Source: Oscillospiraceae bacterium
Lineage (GTDB): Bacteria; Bacillota; Clostridia; Oscillospirales; Oscillospiraceae
DNA length: 54,036 bases
Reading direction: 5' to 3'
Assembly: GCA_017410075.1 (NCBI GenBank)
Contig: JAFQRK010000057.1
Location: forward strand, 1 to 54,036
Shown piece after piece: positions 24,460 through 33,283 of this stretch. How positions within the stretch are numbered: position 1 is the first letter of the stretch; each line of letters opens with the position of its first letter. Made by a program: the position numbers and the translations under genes. The notes below the pieces were generated by a model. It saw only the letters and a program-made list of their open reading frames with translations, had not been told where the DNA came from and made no database searches.

Positions 24460-24928
24460 CTTTGCCTTTTGTCAGTTTTCACAAAGTTTTCAGGGAGAAA
24501 ATGGAAAAGACGGAGCTGGCAGCCACAAGGGCAGCACAAATCTCAACTTTTTCTCCAAAAATCAAAAAATTTTCGCCGGAAACCGTTGTTTCCGTAACAC
24601 GAAAACCCAGGGTTTGCGGTGTGCATAACAGCATAATCAACATACCCAAATTTGGGGTCAAGAATGGGCATTTCCGGGAAATAGCTGTGTAAAAACAAAA
24701 CTTTTCCACACTATCCACAGGTTTATCCACAATGTAGATTTCCAAAATAACCGGAATTTTCATACAAATCCGTTTACATAAGAAATTTCGACAGCATCCG
24801 ACAAAGTCCCCACTTTTTCGCCCCTTGTGAATTTGACAGGGGTCAAAAAAAGGTTACAAAATTGTTGCTTGACAAGGGTTTCTGTAACAAAAAAGAGGGA
24901 TTTTCATAAAAATATTTTAAAAAGGGGA
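24460..24928. other. AT-rich intergenic region with DnaA-box-like sites
   Basis: No gene is seen here: short frames on both strands lack ribosome sites and family resemblance. It contains a 12-bp palindrome CCCAAATTTGGG (24645-24656) and three same-direction 9-mers, TTTTCCACA (24702-24710), CTATCCACA (24711-24719) and TTATCCACA (24723-24731). The last matches the DnaA-box consensus exactly. TTGAC-AGGG-GTCAA and TTACA...TGTAA inverted repeats lie at about 24834-24891. Confidence 0.6.
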
Positions 24929-24957
24929 TTGATTTTATGAAAATAGCGCGCTATAAT
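24929..24957 (+). promoter_or_regulatory. rpsT promoter
   Basis: TTGATT and a perfect TATAAT are separated by 17 bp, 42 bp before the rpsT start codon. Confidence 0.78.
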
Positions 24958-24998
24958 GTGTATCTGTATGAACACATTTGGGAACAGGAGGTGTAACC

Positions 24999-25262
24999 AT
25001 GCCCAATATTAAGTCCTCCAAGAAGGATGTCATTCGCTCCAAAGTTGCTTATGAGAAGAACAAGGCTGATAAGTCCGAGCTGAAGACCAACCTGAAGAAG
25101 TTTGAGGCTGCTCTGGTCGGTGGCGACAAGGTCGCTGCAGAGGCTGCCTACAAGGTTGCTGTCAAGGCTGTTGACCAGGCTGTGACCAAGGGTCTTCTGC
25201 ACAAGAATAACGCTGCCCGTAAGAAGAGCAGCATGACCCTGAAGCTGAACAAGCTGGCCTGA
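24999..25262 (+). CDS. rpsT: 30S ribosomal protein S20
   Basis: This 87-residue, Lys/Ala-rich, fully helical protein starts MPNIKSSKKDVIRSK and ends in NKLA, with HKNNAARKKSSMTLKLN near the C-terminus, all typical of S20. It binds 16S rRNA early in 30S assembly. The start ATG 24999 follows CAGGAGGTG. It is a single-gene unit with its own promoter and terminator and is separated from recG by a dispersed repeat. Confidence 0.97.
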   Translation: MPNIKSSKKDVIRSKVAYEKNKADKSELKTNLKKFEAALVGGDKVAAEAAYKVAVKAVDQAVTKGLLHKNNAARKKSSMTLKLNKLA

Positions 25263-25277
25263 TTTCTCTGAAAATAT

Positions 25278-25310
25278 CTCCTTCCGAGCTAAGCTTGGAG
25301 GGAGTTTTTT
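25278..25310 (+). terminator. Terminator after rpsT
   Basis: An imperfect stem CTCCTTCCGAGC/GCTTGGAGGGAG with a TAA loop is followed by six T. Confidence 0.75.
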
Positions 25311-25333
25311 CATTATATGAGGAAGATGTAGAC

Positions 25334-25506
25334 TTGGCCCCCTCTTTGAGGGGGCTGTCAGCCGAACAGGCTGACTGGGGGAGTTCAACTCCCTCCGGCA
25401 CGGCTCGCGCCGTGCCAGCCCTGCCGGGCCCGCGCCCCTTTTGTTTGCTTCGCAGACATTTTCCCCGCTGACGGGGAAATCTGCCCTCATAGAGGGAGGC
25501 GAGGGC
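25334..25506. repeat. Dispersed double-hairpin element, copy 4 (extended)
   Basis: Hairpin 1 is GTCAGCC/GGCTGAC and hairpin 2 is GGCACGGC/GCCGTGCC. An insert containing TTTCCCCG/CGGGGAAA separates hairpin 2 from the closing GAGGGAGGCGAGGG, making this copy about 60 bp longer than the others. Confidence 0.82.
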
Positions 25507-25517
25507 GATACGAATAA

Positions 25518-25546
25518 TTGCCAAATCGCAAAAACCGTGCTATACT
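25518..25546 (+). promoter_or_regulatory. recG promoter
   Basis: TTGCCA and TATACT are separated by 17 bp, 23 bp upstream of the recG start, right after the repeat. Confidence 0.7.
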
Positions 25547-25568
25547 CATATCACAAGGAGGTGGGAAT

Positions 25569-27617
25569 ATGGCGAGATTGCAAGATCCCGTTACCATTTT
25601 GAAAGGCGTCGGCCCTACCATGGCAAAGCGGTTTGCCCAGCTGAATATTTTTACGCTGCAGGATCTGATCTGCCATTTCCCCCGGGGCTATGAGGATCGC
25701 ACCCACCTGGTCACCATTGACAAGCTGGAGGTGGATGTACCCGCTTGCTTTAAAGCTGTGGTGATGAATACGCCCCGCACCGCCCATATCCGCAAGGGAC
25801 TGGATATTACCCGGGTGCAGGTGGCAGACCATACCGCCCGGCTGAATCTGACCTTTTTCAACAATAAATTCGCTGTGGAGCAGCTTCGTTACGGTGAGGA
25901 ATACATTTTCTACGGCGCGGTTTCCGGGGATTTTGTGGGCTACAGTATGACAAACCCTGTGTTTGAGGCGCTGAGCGCCCAGCCCATCGCCACCCGTCGG
26001 GTGCTGCCTATCTATCCGCTGACCGCCGGCCTTTCCAATGCCGCGGTGCTCAAGGCGGTGCGGCAGGCGCTGAGCATCTGCGATCCGCCGGCAGAGATCT
26101 TGCCGGAGTCGGTGCGTCGGGAGTATGGCATTTTGGCTGCGGATCGGGCGTATTACGCCATCCACGAGCCCCAGTCCATGGCGGAAGCGGAGCTGGCGAA
26201 GAAGCGGCTGATCTTCGAGGAATTTTTCGTATTTTCTGCCGGTCTTTCCCTGATGCGGGCGCAACGGGCGCAGAAGAAGACCGTGCCCTATAAGAATTTG
26301 GATCTGCAGCCCTTTTATAACAGCCTGCCGTTTACATTGACGACGGCGCAGCAGCGCGCGATCGACGAGATTTTAGCAGATCTGGGCAGCGGCGCGGCGA
26401 TGAATCGCCTGGTGCAGGGCGATGTGGGCAGCGGCAAGACGATGGTGGCGGCGGCGGCAGCCTATGCGGCTGTGCAAAACGGTCACCAGGCGGCGATGAT
26501 GGCACCTACGGAGATCCTGGCGGAGCAGCACTATCATTCCTTAAGCAAGCTGTTTGCGCCTTTGGGAGTCAAGGTAGCGCTGCTGACAGGCTCTATGACA
26601 CCCAAGCAGAAGCGGGAAGTCCGGGATGCCATTGCGTCCGGAGAAGTCCGGCTGGCGGTGGGCACCCACGCGCTGCTTTCGGAGGCTACGGTTTTCTGCA
26701 AGCTGGGGCTGGTGATCACCGATGAGCAGCACCGCTTCGGTGTCGCCCAGCGGGCAAAGCTGTCCTCTAAGGGGGAAGATCCTCATCTGCTGGTAATGTC
26801 TGCAACCCCCATCCCCAGAACGCTGGCACTTTTGATGTACGGCGATCTGGAGGTGTCGATTATCAATGAATTGCCCCCGGGACGGCAGCCGGTGGAAACA
26901 TTTTTGGTGAATGAATCCTACCGCGCCCGGATCAATGCCTTTATCCGCAAGCAAAAAGAGGAAAATCACCAGAGCTTTGTGGTGTGCCCGGCGGTGGAGG
27001 AAAGCGAGGAGCTGTCTGTCAAGGCGGTTACCGTCTGGGCGGAAACGCTGCAGCAGACGGTGTTCCCGGATCTGCGGATCGCGCTGATCCACGGTCAGAT
27101 GAAGGCCGCAGAAAAGGAGGAGGCGATGGCATCCTTTGCCCGGGGCGAGGCGGATGTTCTGGTGGCCACCACCGTGATCGAGGTGGGCGTGGATGTGCCC
27201 AATGCAACCCTGATGGTGATCGAGGATGCGGATCGGTTCGGACTTTCTCAGCTGCACCAGCTGCGGGGCCGTGTAGGTCGGGGCGGCGCGAAAAGCTATT
27301 GCATTTTGACCTCCCAAAACCGCAATCCTGATACCCTGGGACGCTTAAAAGCCCTGTGCAAGACCACTGACGGCTTCCGCATTGCGGAGGAGGATCTGAA
27401 GCTCCGGGGACCCGGCGATTTCTTCGGCTCCCGGCAGTCGGGTCTGCCTACCTTCCGTGTGGCGAACTTAAGTATGGATCTGCAGACCTTGAAGGATGCC
27501 CAGAACGCATCGGCAAAATGGATCAACACCGAGGGCACGGCGGATACGCCGGAGGGCATTGCCCTGCGGGCGCGTATCGGCGAGCTGTTCCAAAGAGCCG
27601 AAGGTACGATGAACTGA
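25569..27617 (+). CDS. recG: ATP-dependent DNA helicase RecG
   Basis: This 682-residue superfamily 2 helicase reverses stalled replication forks and branch-migrates recombination intermediates. The N-terminal wedge/OB domain (about 1-260) precedes Walker A GDVGSGKT, the DEQH box, motif III SATPIPRT, and C-terminal motifs including GVDVPNATLMVIEDADRFGL and QLRGRVGRG. The length is normal for the family. The start ATG 25569 has AAGGAGGTG just upstream. It has its own promoter; a double repeat follows, but no classical terminator is evident. Confidence 0.96.
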   Translation: MARLQDPVTILKGVGPTMAKRFAQLNIFTLQDLICHFPRGYEDRTHLVTIDKLEVDVPACFKAVVMNTPRTAHIRKGLDITRVQVADHTARLNLTFFNNKFAVEQLRYGEEYIFYGAVSGDFVGYSMTNPVFEALSAQPIATRRVLPIYPLTAGLSNAAVLKAVRQALSICDPPAEILPESVRREYGILAADRAYYAIHEPQSMAEAELAKKRLIFEEFFVFSAGLSLMRAQRAQKKTVPYKNLDLQPFYNSLPFTLTTAQQRAIDEILADLGSGAAMNRLVQGDVGSGKTMVAAAAAYAAVQNGHQAAMMAPTEILAEQHYHSLSKLFAPLGVKVALLTGSMTPKQKREVRDAIASGEVRLAVGTHALLSEATVFCKLGLVITDEQHRFGVAQRAKLSSKGEDPHLLVMSATPIPRTLALLMYGDLEVSIINELPPGRQPVETFLVNESYRARINAFIRKQKEENHQSFVVCPAVEESEELSVKAVTVWAETLQQTVFPDLRIALIHGQMKAAEKEEAMASFARGEADVLVATTVIEVGVDVPNATLMVIEDADRFGLSQLHQLRGRVGRGGAKSYCILTSQNRNPDTLGRLKALCKTTDGFRIAEEDLKLRGPGDFFGSRQSGLPTFRVANLSMDLQTLKDAQNASAKWINTEGTADTPEGIALRARIGELFQRAEGTMN

Positions 27618-27620
27618 GTA

Positions 27621-27836
27621 AAGCCTTCCCCAGTCAAAAATCAAAGATTTTTGCCTGCCCCCTCGTCAGAGGGGGCCTTTTTGGCGGTGGCGTTTTCGTC
27701 TGCGCCCTCGGCTCCTCTCTGAGGGGGCTGTCAGCCGAACAGACTGACTGGGGGAGTGTTCTAAAAGAATAACCACACTCCCTCCGTCAAAAATCAGAGA
27801 TTTTTGACACCTCACTCAAAGAGGGAGGCAAGGCAA
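27621..27836. repeat. Dispersed double-hairpin element, copy 5 (full copy plus a half copy)
   Basis: A half element (27621-27680) with arms GTCAAAAATC/GATTTTTG is followed by a full copy (27707-27836). In the full copy hairpin 1 is GTCAGCC/GACTGAC, with one mismatch, and hairpin 2 is GTCAAAAATC/GATTTTTGAC. This fills most of the 327-bp gap between recG and gpmI. Confidence 0.8.
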
Positions 27837-27869
27837 AGCTGCTGCGTTTTCCTTGCAAATAAAAAACAC

Positions 27870-27898
27870 TTGTAAAATTGCGTGAAATGATGTAAAAT
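27870..27898 (+). promoter_or_regulatory. gpmI promoter
   Basis: TTGTAA and TAAAAT are separated by 17 bp, 46 bp before the start codon. Confidence 0.62.
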
Positions 27899-27944
27899 AG
27901 TATGACTGATAATTTGCAATTTACCTTTTTGGAGGAATCGTGAT

Positions 27945-29507
27945 ATGGAAAAACCCATTGTACTTGTAATTATGGACGGCGTTGGCAAGGGTGACGGCGG
28001 CAGCGGCGATGCTGTTGTGGTTGCCAAGACCCCCACGCTGGATAACCTGCTGGCTACCTGCCCCCATACATACCTGAAGGCACACGGCACCGCCGTCGGT
28101 CTGCCCTCCGATGAGGATATGGGCAATTCCGAGGTCGGACACAATGCCCTGGGCTGCGGTCAGGTATATTCCCAGGGCGCAAAGCTGGTAGGCGAGAGCA
28201 TCGCTAACGGCGCTCTGTACCAGGCCGAAACCTGGAAGAAGCTGATCGCCAATGCCTGCCAGGGCAAGGCGCTGCATTTTCTGGGTCTGCTGTCTGACGG
28301 CAATGTGCACTCCAATATCAACCATCTGATCGCCCTGCTGCGGCAGGCCAAGACCGAGGGCGTGAAGAAGGCATACTGCCACATCCTGCTGGACGGCCGT
28401 GATGTGCCTGCCACCTCCGCGCTGGAGTATGTGGGTATGCTGGAGGATGTCTTAGCTGAGCTGAGCGCCGACGGCTGTGATTATGCCATTGCCTCCGGCG
28501 GCGGTCGCATGCAGGTCACTATGGACCGCTATGAAGCCAACTGGGGCATGGTGGAAAAGGGCTGGCGCACCCATGTCCAGGCCGAGGGCCGCACCTTCCC
28601 GTCTGCTGCGGAGGCGATTGAGACCTACCGGGCGGAGACCGGCTGCATCGACCAGGATCTGCCTGCCTTCGTCATTGCCCGTGACGGCAAGCCCGTCGCA
28701 CCCATCGCCAATGGCGACAGCGTGATTTTGTTCAACTTCCGCGGTGACCGTGCCCAGGAAATTTCCCTGGCCTTTGACCGTAAGGATTTTGATAAGTTTG
28801 ACCGCGGTGACTACACCGGCGTGCTGTTTGCCGGTATGCTGCAGTACGACGCAGATCTGAACATCCCCGAAAACTATCTGCTGCAGCCGCCTGTTATCAC
28901 CAACACCCTGACGGAAGTTCTGTGTGCCGCCGGCGTTACCGAGTATGCCGTGTCTGAGACCCAGAAGTACGGCCATGTCACCTATTTCTGGAACGGCAAC
29001 CGCTCCGGCAAGGTGGACGAAAGCCTGGAGGTCTACGAGGAGATCCCCTCCGATGTGATCCCCTTCGAGCAGGCACCTGCCATGAAGTCCCGGGAGATCA
29101 CCCTGAAGATGGTGGCAGCAATGGCATCCGGCAAATTCCAGTTCCTGCGCTGCAATTACCCCAACGGCGATATGGTGGGTCATACCGGCGTGATGGACGC
29201 GGTTGTTTACGCAATGGAGTGTGTGGATAACGGTCTGAAGGCAATTATCGAAGCTGCTGACAAGTACGGCTACACCGTGCTGATCACCGCTGACCACGGC
29301 AATGCCGACCAGATGACCGAAACCAAGAAGGGCAAGACCTCTGTCCGCACCGCCCACTCTCTGAATCCCGTTCCCTTTATCATCTACGACAAGGATAACC
29401 AGTGGACTGTTAAGGACGGTGCCTACGGCCTTGCCAATGTAGCGCCCACCGTAGTTAAGATGATGGGTCTGACTGCTCCTTCCTGCTGGGAAGAGAGCAT
29501 GGTCTGA
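27945..29507 (+). CDS. gpmI: 2,3-bisphosphoglycerate-independent phosphoglycerate mutase
   Basis: This 520-residue enzyme of the alkaline phosphatase superfamily interconverts 3- and 2-phosphoglycerate in glycolysis with two Mn ions. VLVIMDGVG provides the first metal ligand, GNSEVGHNALG holds the catalytic Ser, and ADHGNADQM and RTAHSLNPVPF carry the last ligands. The length is typical of iPGM. The start ATG 27945 has TTGGAGG 9 nt upstream. It heads a run of same-strand genes (Asp23, FakA-like), spaced 33 bp from the next. Codon use is strongly biased, suggesting high expression. Confidence 0.95.
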   Translation: MEKPIVLVIMDGVGKGDGGSGDAVVVAKTPTLDNLLATCPHTYLKAHGTAVGLPSDEDMGNSEVGHNALGCGQVYSQGAKLVGESIANGALYQAETWKKLIANACQGKALHFLGLLSDGNVHSNINHLIALLRQAKTEGVKKAYCHILLDGRDVPATSALEYVGMLEDVLAELSADGCDYAIASGGGRMQVTMDRYEANWGMVEKGWRTHVQAEGRTFPSAAEAIETYRAETGCIDQDLPAFVIARDGKPVAPIANGDSVILFNFRGDRAQEISLAFDRKDFDKFDRGDYTGVLFAGMLQYDADLNIPENYLLQPPVITNTLTEVLCAAGVTEYAVSETQKYGHVTYFWNGNRSGKVDESLEVYEEIPSDVIPFEQAPAMKSREITLKMVAAMASGKFQFLRCNYPNGDMVGHTGVMDAVVYAMECVDNGLKAIIEAADKYGYTVLITADHGNADQMTETKKGKTSVRTAHSLNPVPFIIYDKDNQWTVKDGAYGLANVAPTVVKMMGLTAPSCWEESMV

Positions 29508-29540
29508 TTGATCTCAAATTTTATTAGGAGGTACTGATCT

Positions 29541-29894
29541 ATGATTCGACACAACAATGAAAACGGCTCTGTCAATGTCAGCACCAATGTTTATGTGGAT
29601 ATCGCCGGCACAGCCGCAACCAACTGCTTTGGCGTAAAGGGCATGGCCGCCCGGTCTTTGAAGGATGGTGTGTATCACCTGCTGCGCAAGGAGTCTATGG
29701 GCAAGGGCGTCCTGGTAGAGTTCCACGAGGATGATACCATTTCCATCGACCTGCACATCATGGTGGACAACGGCGTGAATCTGAATGCCGTGGGCGCATC
29801 CATTATCTCTGAGGTGCGTTATGTGGTTACCAAGTGCACCAATACCCAGGTCCGTGCAGTAAATGTATACATCGATTCTATGATGATCGGTTAA
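29541..29894 (+). CDS. Asp23/Gls24 family envelope stress protein
   Basis: This 117-residue protein matches the Asp23/Gls24 (YloU) fold, with GVKGMAARSLKDGV and the central ISIDLHIMVDNGVNLNAVGA that precedes the C-terminal helix. These proteins sit at the cell envelope or work with the neighbouring DAK2-type protein. The Asp23 (YloU)-FakA (YloV) pair is a conserved arrangement in Firmicutes. The start ATG 29541 follows TAGGAGG. The gap to the next gene is 17 bp, so they form one operon. Confidence 0.9.
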   Translation: MIRHNNENGSVNVSTNVYVDIAGTAATNCFGVKGMAARSLKDGVYHLLRKESMGKGVLVEFHEDDTISIDLHIMVDNGVNLNAVGASIISEVRYVVTKCTNTQVRAVNVYIDSMMIG

Positions 29895-29911
29895 TGTGGA
29901 GGTAGTCTAAA

Positions 29912-31540
29912 TTGAAACAAACCATCAACGGAGCCGATCTGCGCAGACTGATCATGAATGCAGCTGCCGGCATCGAGAATAATAAACAGGCTCTGAACGA
30001 TTTAAATGTGTTCCCGGTGCCCGACGGCGATACCGGTACCAATATGTCTATGACCATTAACGCTGCGGCGGCTGACCTGCGCAAGGCAGAGGAGCCCACT
30101 CTGGAAAAAGCTGCGGCGACTGCGGCCTCTGCAATGCTGCGGGGCGCCCGTGGTAATTCCGGTGTTATTCTGTCCTTGCTGTTCCGGGGCATTTCCAAGA
30201 AACTGAAGGGCAGCGAGATCTGCGACGGTATGCTATGGGCTGCTGCTCTGCAGGAGGGCGTGGACGCTGCTTACAAGGCTGTTATGAAGCCTGCGGAGGG
30301 TACCATCCTGACGGTTGCCCGTCTTGCTGCTGCAAAGGCGGTGCGTACTGCCAAGAAGAACAACAGCGTGGAGGCTGTCCACGAGGCGGCGATTGCTGAG
30401 GCAAAAGTGGCCCTGGCAGACACCGTTAACCAGAATCCCGTGCTGAAGAAGGCCGGCGTTGTGGACGCAGGCGGCAAGGGCTGGCTGGTGGCGCTGGAGA
30501 GTATGCTGCTGGCACTGAAGAATGAAGATATTGCTGTTACCGCCGCTGCCGGCGAGGAAACCAAGGAATCTGCAGATTTTGCCGATTTCAATACGGAAGA
30601 CATCACCTTCACCTACTGCACTGAGTTCATCATCTCCCGGGAGAATGACCTGGATCCTGAAAAGCTGAGAGAATTCCTGTCCAGTTTGGGCGACAGCCTG
30701 GTGCTGGTGGATGACGAGGAGATCATCAAGGTCCATGTCCACACCAACGACCCCGGTAAGGCGCTGCACGAGGCGATGGATTACGGCTCCTTCGTTACGG
30801 TGAAGATCGAAAATATGCGTCTGCAGCACACCGAAAAGGTGGTGCAGGAGACGGAAAAGGCACCTGAGATCGCGGCACCGGAAAAGCCCTTTGGCGTTGT
30901 TTCCGTCTGCGTTGGCGACGGCATTGGCGAAGTGTTTAAGGATCTGGGCGTGGACGGTCTGATCTCCGGCGGCCAGACGATGAATCCCAGCACCCAGGAT
31001 ATCCTGGAGGTGGTCAACACCGTTCCTGCGGAGACTGTCTATGTGCTTCCCAACAATAAGAACATCATTATGGCTGCCCAGCAGGTGGACGCGCTGACGG
31101 AGAAGACCGTTGTGGTGATCCCCAGCAAGACCATTCCCCAGGGCGTTACCGCAATGCTGAACTTCAATCCCGAGGGCACCAATGAGGAAAATGTAGAGGC
31201 AATGACCGAGTCGCTGGCAACGGTGGACACCATGCAGATCACCTACGCCGCCCGCAACTCTGATTTCGGCGGCTTCCTGATCCAGGAGGGCGATTACCTT
31301 GCGATGCACGGCGGCTCCCTGTTTGGCACCGGCAAAGATCTGGATGCCCTGCTGAAGGGACTGGCTGAGCGCGTCAACAATGACGGCAAGAGCTACATCA
31401 CCATTTACTACGGTGCTGATGTAACCCAGGAGCAGGCACAGAAGACCGCTGATCTGTTTGCGGAAATTTGCCCCGATGCGGATGTGAATCTGCTCAGCGG
31501 CGGCCAGCCTGTTTACTACTACCTGATTTCCGCAGAATAA
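29912..31540 (+). CDS. fakA: DAK2-domain protein, FakA/YloV-like fatty acid kinase
   Basis: This 542-residue protein starts at TTG 29912 with GGAGG upstream. The N-terminal DAK2 kinase domain has the nucleotide/metal loop FPVPDGDTGTNMS and GARGNSGVILS. The middle and C-terminal parts match the YloV-type accessory domain (VHVHTNDPGKALHEAM, ISGGQTMNPSTQDIL). FakA phosphorylates fatty acids held by a FakB (DegV) partner so that exogenous fatty acids can enter phospholipid synthesis. No fakB gene lies in the window, so fatty acids are inferred from family, not context. Confidence 0.9.
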   Translation: MKQTINGADLRRLIMNAAAGIENNKQALNDLNVFPVPDGDTGTNMSMTINAAAADLRKAEEPTLEKAAATAASAMLRGARGNSGVILSLLFRGISKKLKGSEICDGMLWAAALQEGVDAAYKAVMKPAEGTILTVARLAAAKAVRTAKKNNSVEAVHEAAIAEAKVALADTVNQNPVLKKAGVVDAGGKGWLVALESMLLALKNEDIAVTAAAGEETKESADFADFNTEDITFTYCTEFIISRENDLDPEKLREFLSSLGDSLVLVDDEEIIKVHVHTNDPGKALHEAMDYGSFVTVKIENMRLQHTEKVVQETEKAPEIAAPEKPFGVVSVCVGDGIGEVFKDLGVDGLISGGQTMNPSTQDILEVVNTVPAETVYVLPNNKNIIMAAQQVDALTEKTVVVIPSKTIPQGVTAMLNFNPEGTNEENVEAMTESLATVDTMQITYAARNSDFGGFLIQEGDYLAMHGGSLFGTGKDLDALLKGLAERVNNDGKSYITIYYGADVTQEQAQKTADLFAEICPDADVNLLSGGQPVYYYLISAE

Positions 31541-31546
31541 ACGCTT

Positions 31547-31579
31547 AAAACGCCTGCTGACGGATCAGTGGGCGTTTTT
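31547..31579 (+). terminator. Terminator after the FakA-like gene
   Basis: The stem AAAACGCC-TG-CTGA/TCAG-TG-GGCGTTTT has a CGGA loop and a small internal mismatch, followed by T residues. Confidence 0.7.
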
Positions 31580-31629
31580 GCGATATTTGTCTCCCTTTTT
31601 GCATACAATAGGATGCAAGGAGGGAGGAT

Positions 31630-32457
31630 ATGGAGCTTCCAAAGGGTGGCCTGCTGGGTAAGACCGTGGCCCATATCAGAAAAATTCAGAAAATGGGCAT
31701 CCCCGGCCACGCCGCCAATGCCGGTTATTTTATCGTCGTGGCGGTGTTTCCGGCGCTGGTGCTGATCCTGAGCATCCTGCGCTATACCGATCTGGACGCC
31801 GGAGATCTGATGCATTTTCTGGAAGGCGTGATCCCCCAGGCACTGATGGGTACGGCGGAAAAGCTGATCATCAGCACCTATGCACAAACCTCCCGGATGG
31901 TGGTTTCTGTTTCCGCAGTGGGTGCGCTGTGGTCTGCCAGTCGGGGTGTTTACGGCGTTTTGGTGGGACTAAACGCGATCTATGGTGTGCAGGAGGACCG
32001 GGGCTACTGGTACACCCGCTTTATCAGCGTGGTCTATACCTTCGGGCTGCTGATAGTCCTGCTTTTGACCCTGATTTTAAATATTTTCGGCGAAGCGCTG
32101 CTGGGAATGATGGAGGAAAGCTCCGGATTTTTGTGGCAGCTGCTGTCCAATGTGGTGAATCTGCGGTTTTTCCTGCTGCTGATTTTACAGACGGGGCTGT
32201 TTACTGCCATTTTTATGGTGCTGCCCAACCGGAAAAACAGCTTTTCCGACAGCTTTCCCGGGGCGGTACTGGCCAGCCTGGGCTGGCTGATATTTACGCA
32301 GCTGTTTTCTGTGTATGTGGCCTATTTTCGGGGATATGCCAATATTTACGGCTCGGTGTACGCCGTGGCGCTGAGTATGCTGTGGTTGTATTTCTGCCTG
32401 CTGATCCTGTTTTACGGCGGAGCGCTGAACCGATTGCTGATGAATACAAAGGAGTGA
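31630..32457 (+). CDS. YihY/BrkB family membrane protein
   Basis: This 275-residue protein has six membrane segments and the YihY/BrkB pattern. GHAANAGYFIVVAVFPALVL marks the first helix, LWSASRGVYGVLVGLNAIYG the region after the second, and FSDSFPGAVLASLGWLIFTQ and YGSVYAVALSMLWLYFC the last two. The family function is unsettled; it was once called RNase BN in error. The start ATG 31630 follows GGAGGGAGG. The DUF5685 gene begins 4 bp after its stop, so these genes are co-transcribed. Confidence 0.88.
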   Translation: MELPKGGLLGKTVAHIRKIQKMGIPGHAANAGYFIVVAVFPALVLILSILRYTDLDAGDLMHFLEGVIPQALMGTAEKLIISTYAQTSRMVVSVSAVGALWSASRGVYGVLVGLNAIYGVQEDRGYWYTRFISVVYTFGLLIVLLLTLILNIFGEALLGMMEESSGFLWQLLSNVVNLRFFLLLILQTGLFTAIFMVLPNRKNSFSDSFPGAVLASLGWLIFTQLFSVYVAYFRGYANIYGSVYAVALSMLWLYFCLLILFYGGALNRLLMNTKE

Positions 32458-32461
32458 GCCT

Positions 32462-33283
32462 ATGTTTGGCTATGTAGCCGCCAACGGCCGGGAACTGAAC
32501 AAAGACCAGCAAAACCGTTACAGCGCGGTTTACTGCGGCATCTGCCGCCAGATCCGGGAGCGCTCCAATCAGCTGTCCCGGTTTGGATTAAGCTACGATA
32601 TGGCCTTTCTGGCGCTGCTGCTGATGAGCCTTTACGAGCCGGAAGAAGCTGCCGGAGAGCGCGCCTGCGGATTGCATCCGTTCCGCCCCAGAAAATGGGT
32701 GGACAACGAATATATCCAATATGCCGCGGATATGAATGTGGCGCTGGCCTATTACAATGCTCTGGATGACTGGCACGACGACAGAAAGCTGACTGCCAAA
32801 ATGATGGCCGGTGCCTTCGGCAAAAATCTGGAGGCCATCCGGGAGCGGTTTCCCCGGCAATGCGAAGCCATCGGCCGGTGCATCCGGGAGCTGAAGACGC
32901 TGGAAGATGCAAATTGCGACAATCCCGATGCGCCTGCCAACAGCTTCGGTGCATTGATGGCAGAGCTTTTGGTCTACCGCGAGGATATGTGGGCAGCGAC
33001 GCTGCGGGCAATGGGTATGGCATTGGGCCGTTTTATTTATCTGGGAGATGCCGCAAGAGATTATCCGAAAGACAAGAAAAAGAACAGATACAATCCTTAC
33101 ATAGCAATGGGTCTTGCAGAGGATCCGCAGCGGTGGCGGGAATATCTGGTGATGGCAATGGCCAGATGTACACAGGAATTCGAGAGGCTGCCCTTGGTGC
33201 AGGATAAGGCGCTGCTGGACAATATTCTTTACAGCGGTGTGTGGATGCATTTTCGGCAGAAAAAACAGGAGGAACGGCAGTGA
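32462..33283 (+). CDS. DUF5685 family protein
   Basis: This 273-residue soluble, mostly helical protein fits DUF5685, a clostridial family of unknown function. Features seen include [17 protein letters not shown] at the start, YCGICRQI (a CxxC pair), LDDWHDDRK and [20 protein letters not shown], which has an Asp-rich pattern reminiscent of prenyl-transferase-like folds (my inference). It sits 4 bp after the YihY gene and overlaps the DnaJ-like gene by GTGA. The three are therefore translationally linked, and the two downstream products probably act together. Confidence 0.8.
   Translation: MFGYVAANGRELNKDQQNRYSAVYCGICRQIRERSNQLSRFGLSYDMAFLALLLMSLYEPEEAAGERACGLHPFRPRKWVDNEYIQYAADMNVALAYYNALDDWHDDRKLTAKMMAGAFGKNLEAIRERFPRQCEAIGRCIRELKTLEDANCDNPDAPANSFGALMAELLVYREDMWAATLRAMGMALGRFIYLGDAARDYPKDKKKNRYNPYIAMGLAEDPQRWREYLVMAMARCTQEFERLPLVQDKALLDNILYSGVWMHFRQKKQEERQ

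Noticed and set aside
24702..24731. Chromosomal origin of replication
   Set aside because: Only three DnaA-like boxes and no dnaA, dnaN or rpmH nearby; reported only as a site cluster.
24479..24763. A 94-residue reading frame on the minus strand in the sigG-rpsT gap
   Set aside because: No ribosome site, no recognisable family, low-complexity composition and overlap with DnaA-box-like sites; a frame on the other strand is equally open.
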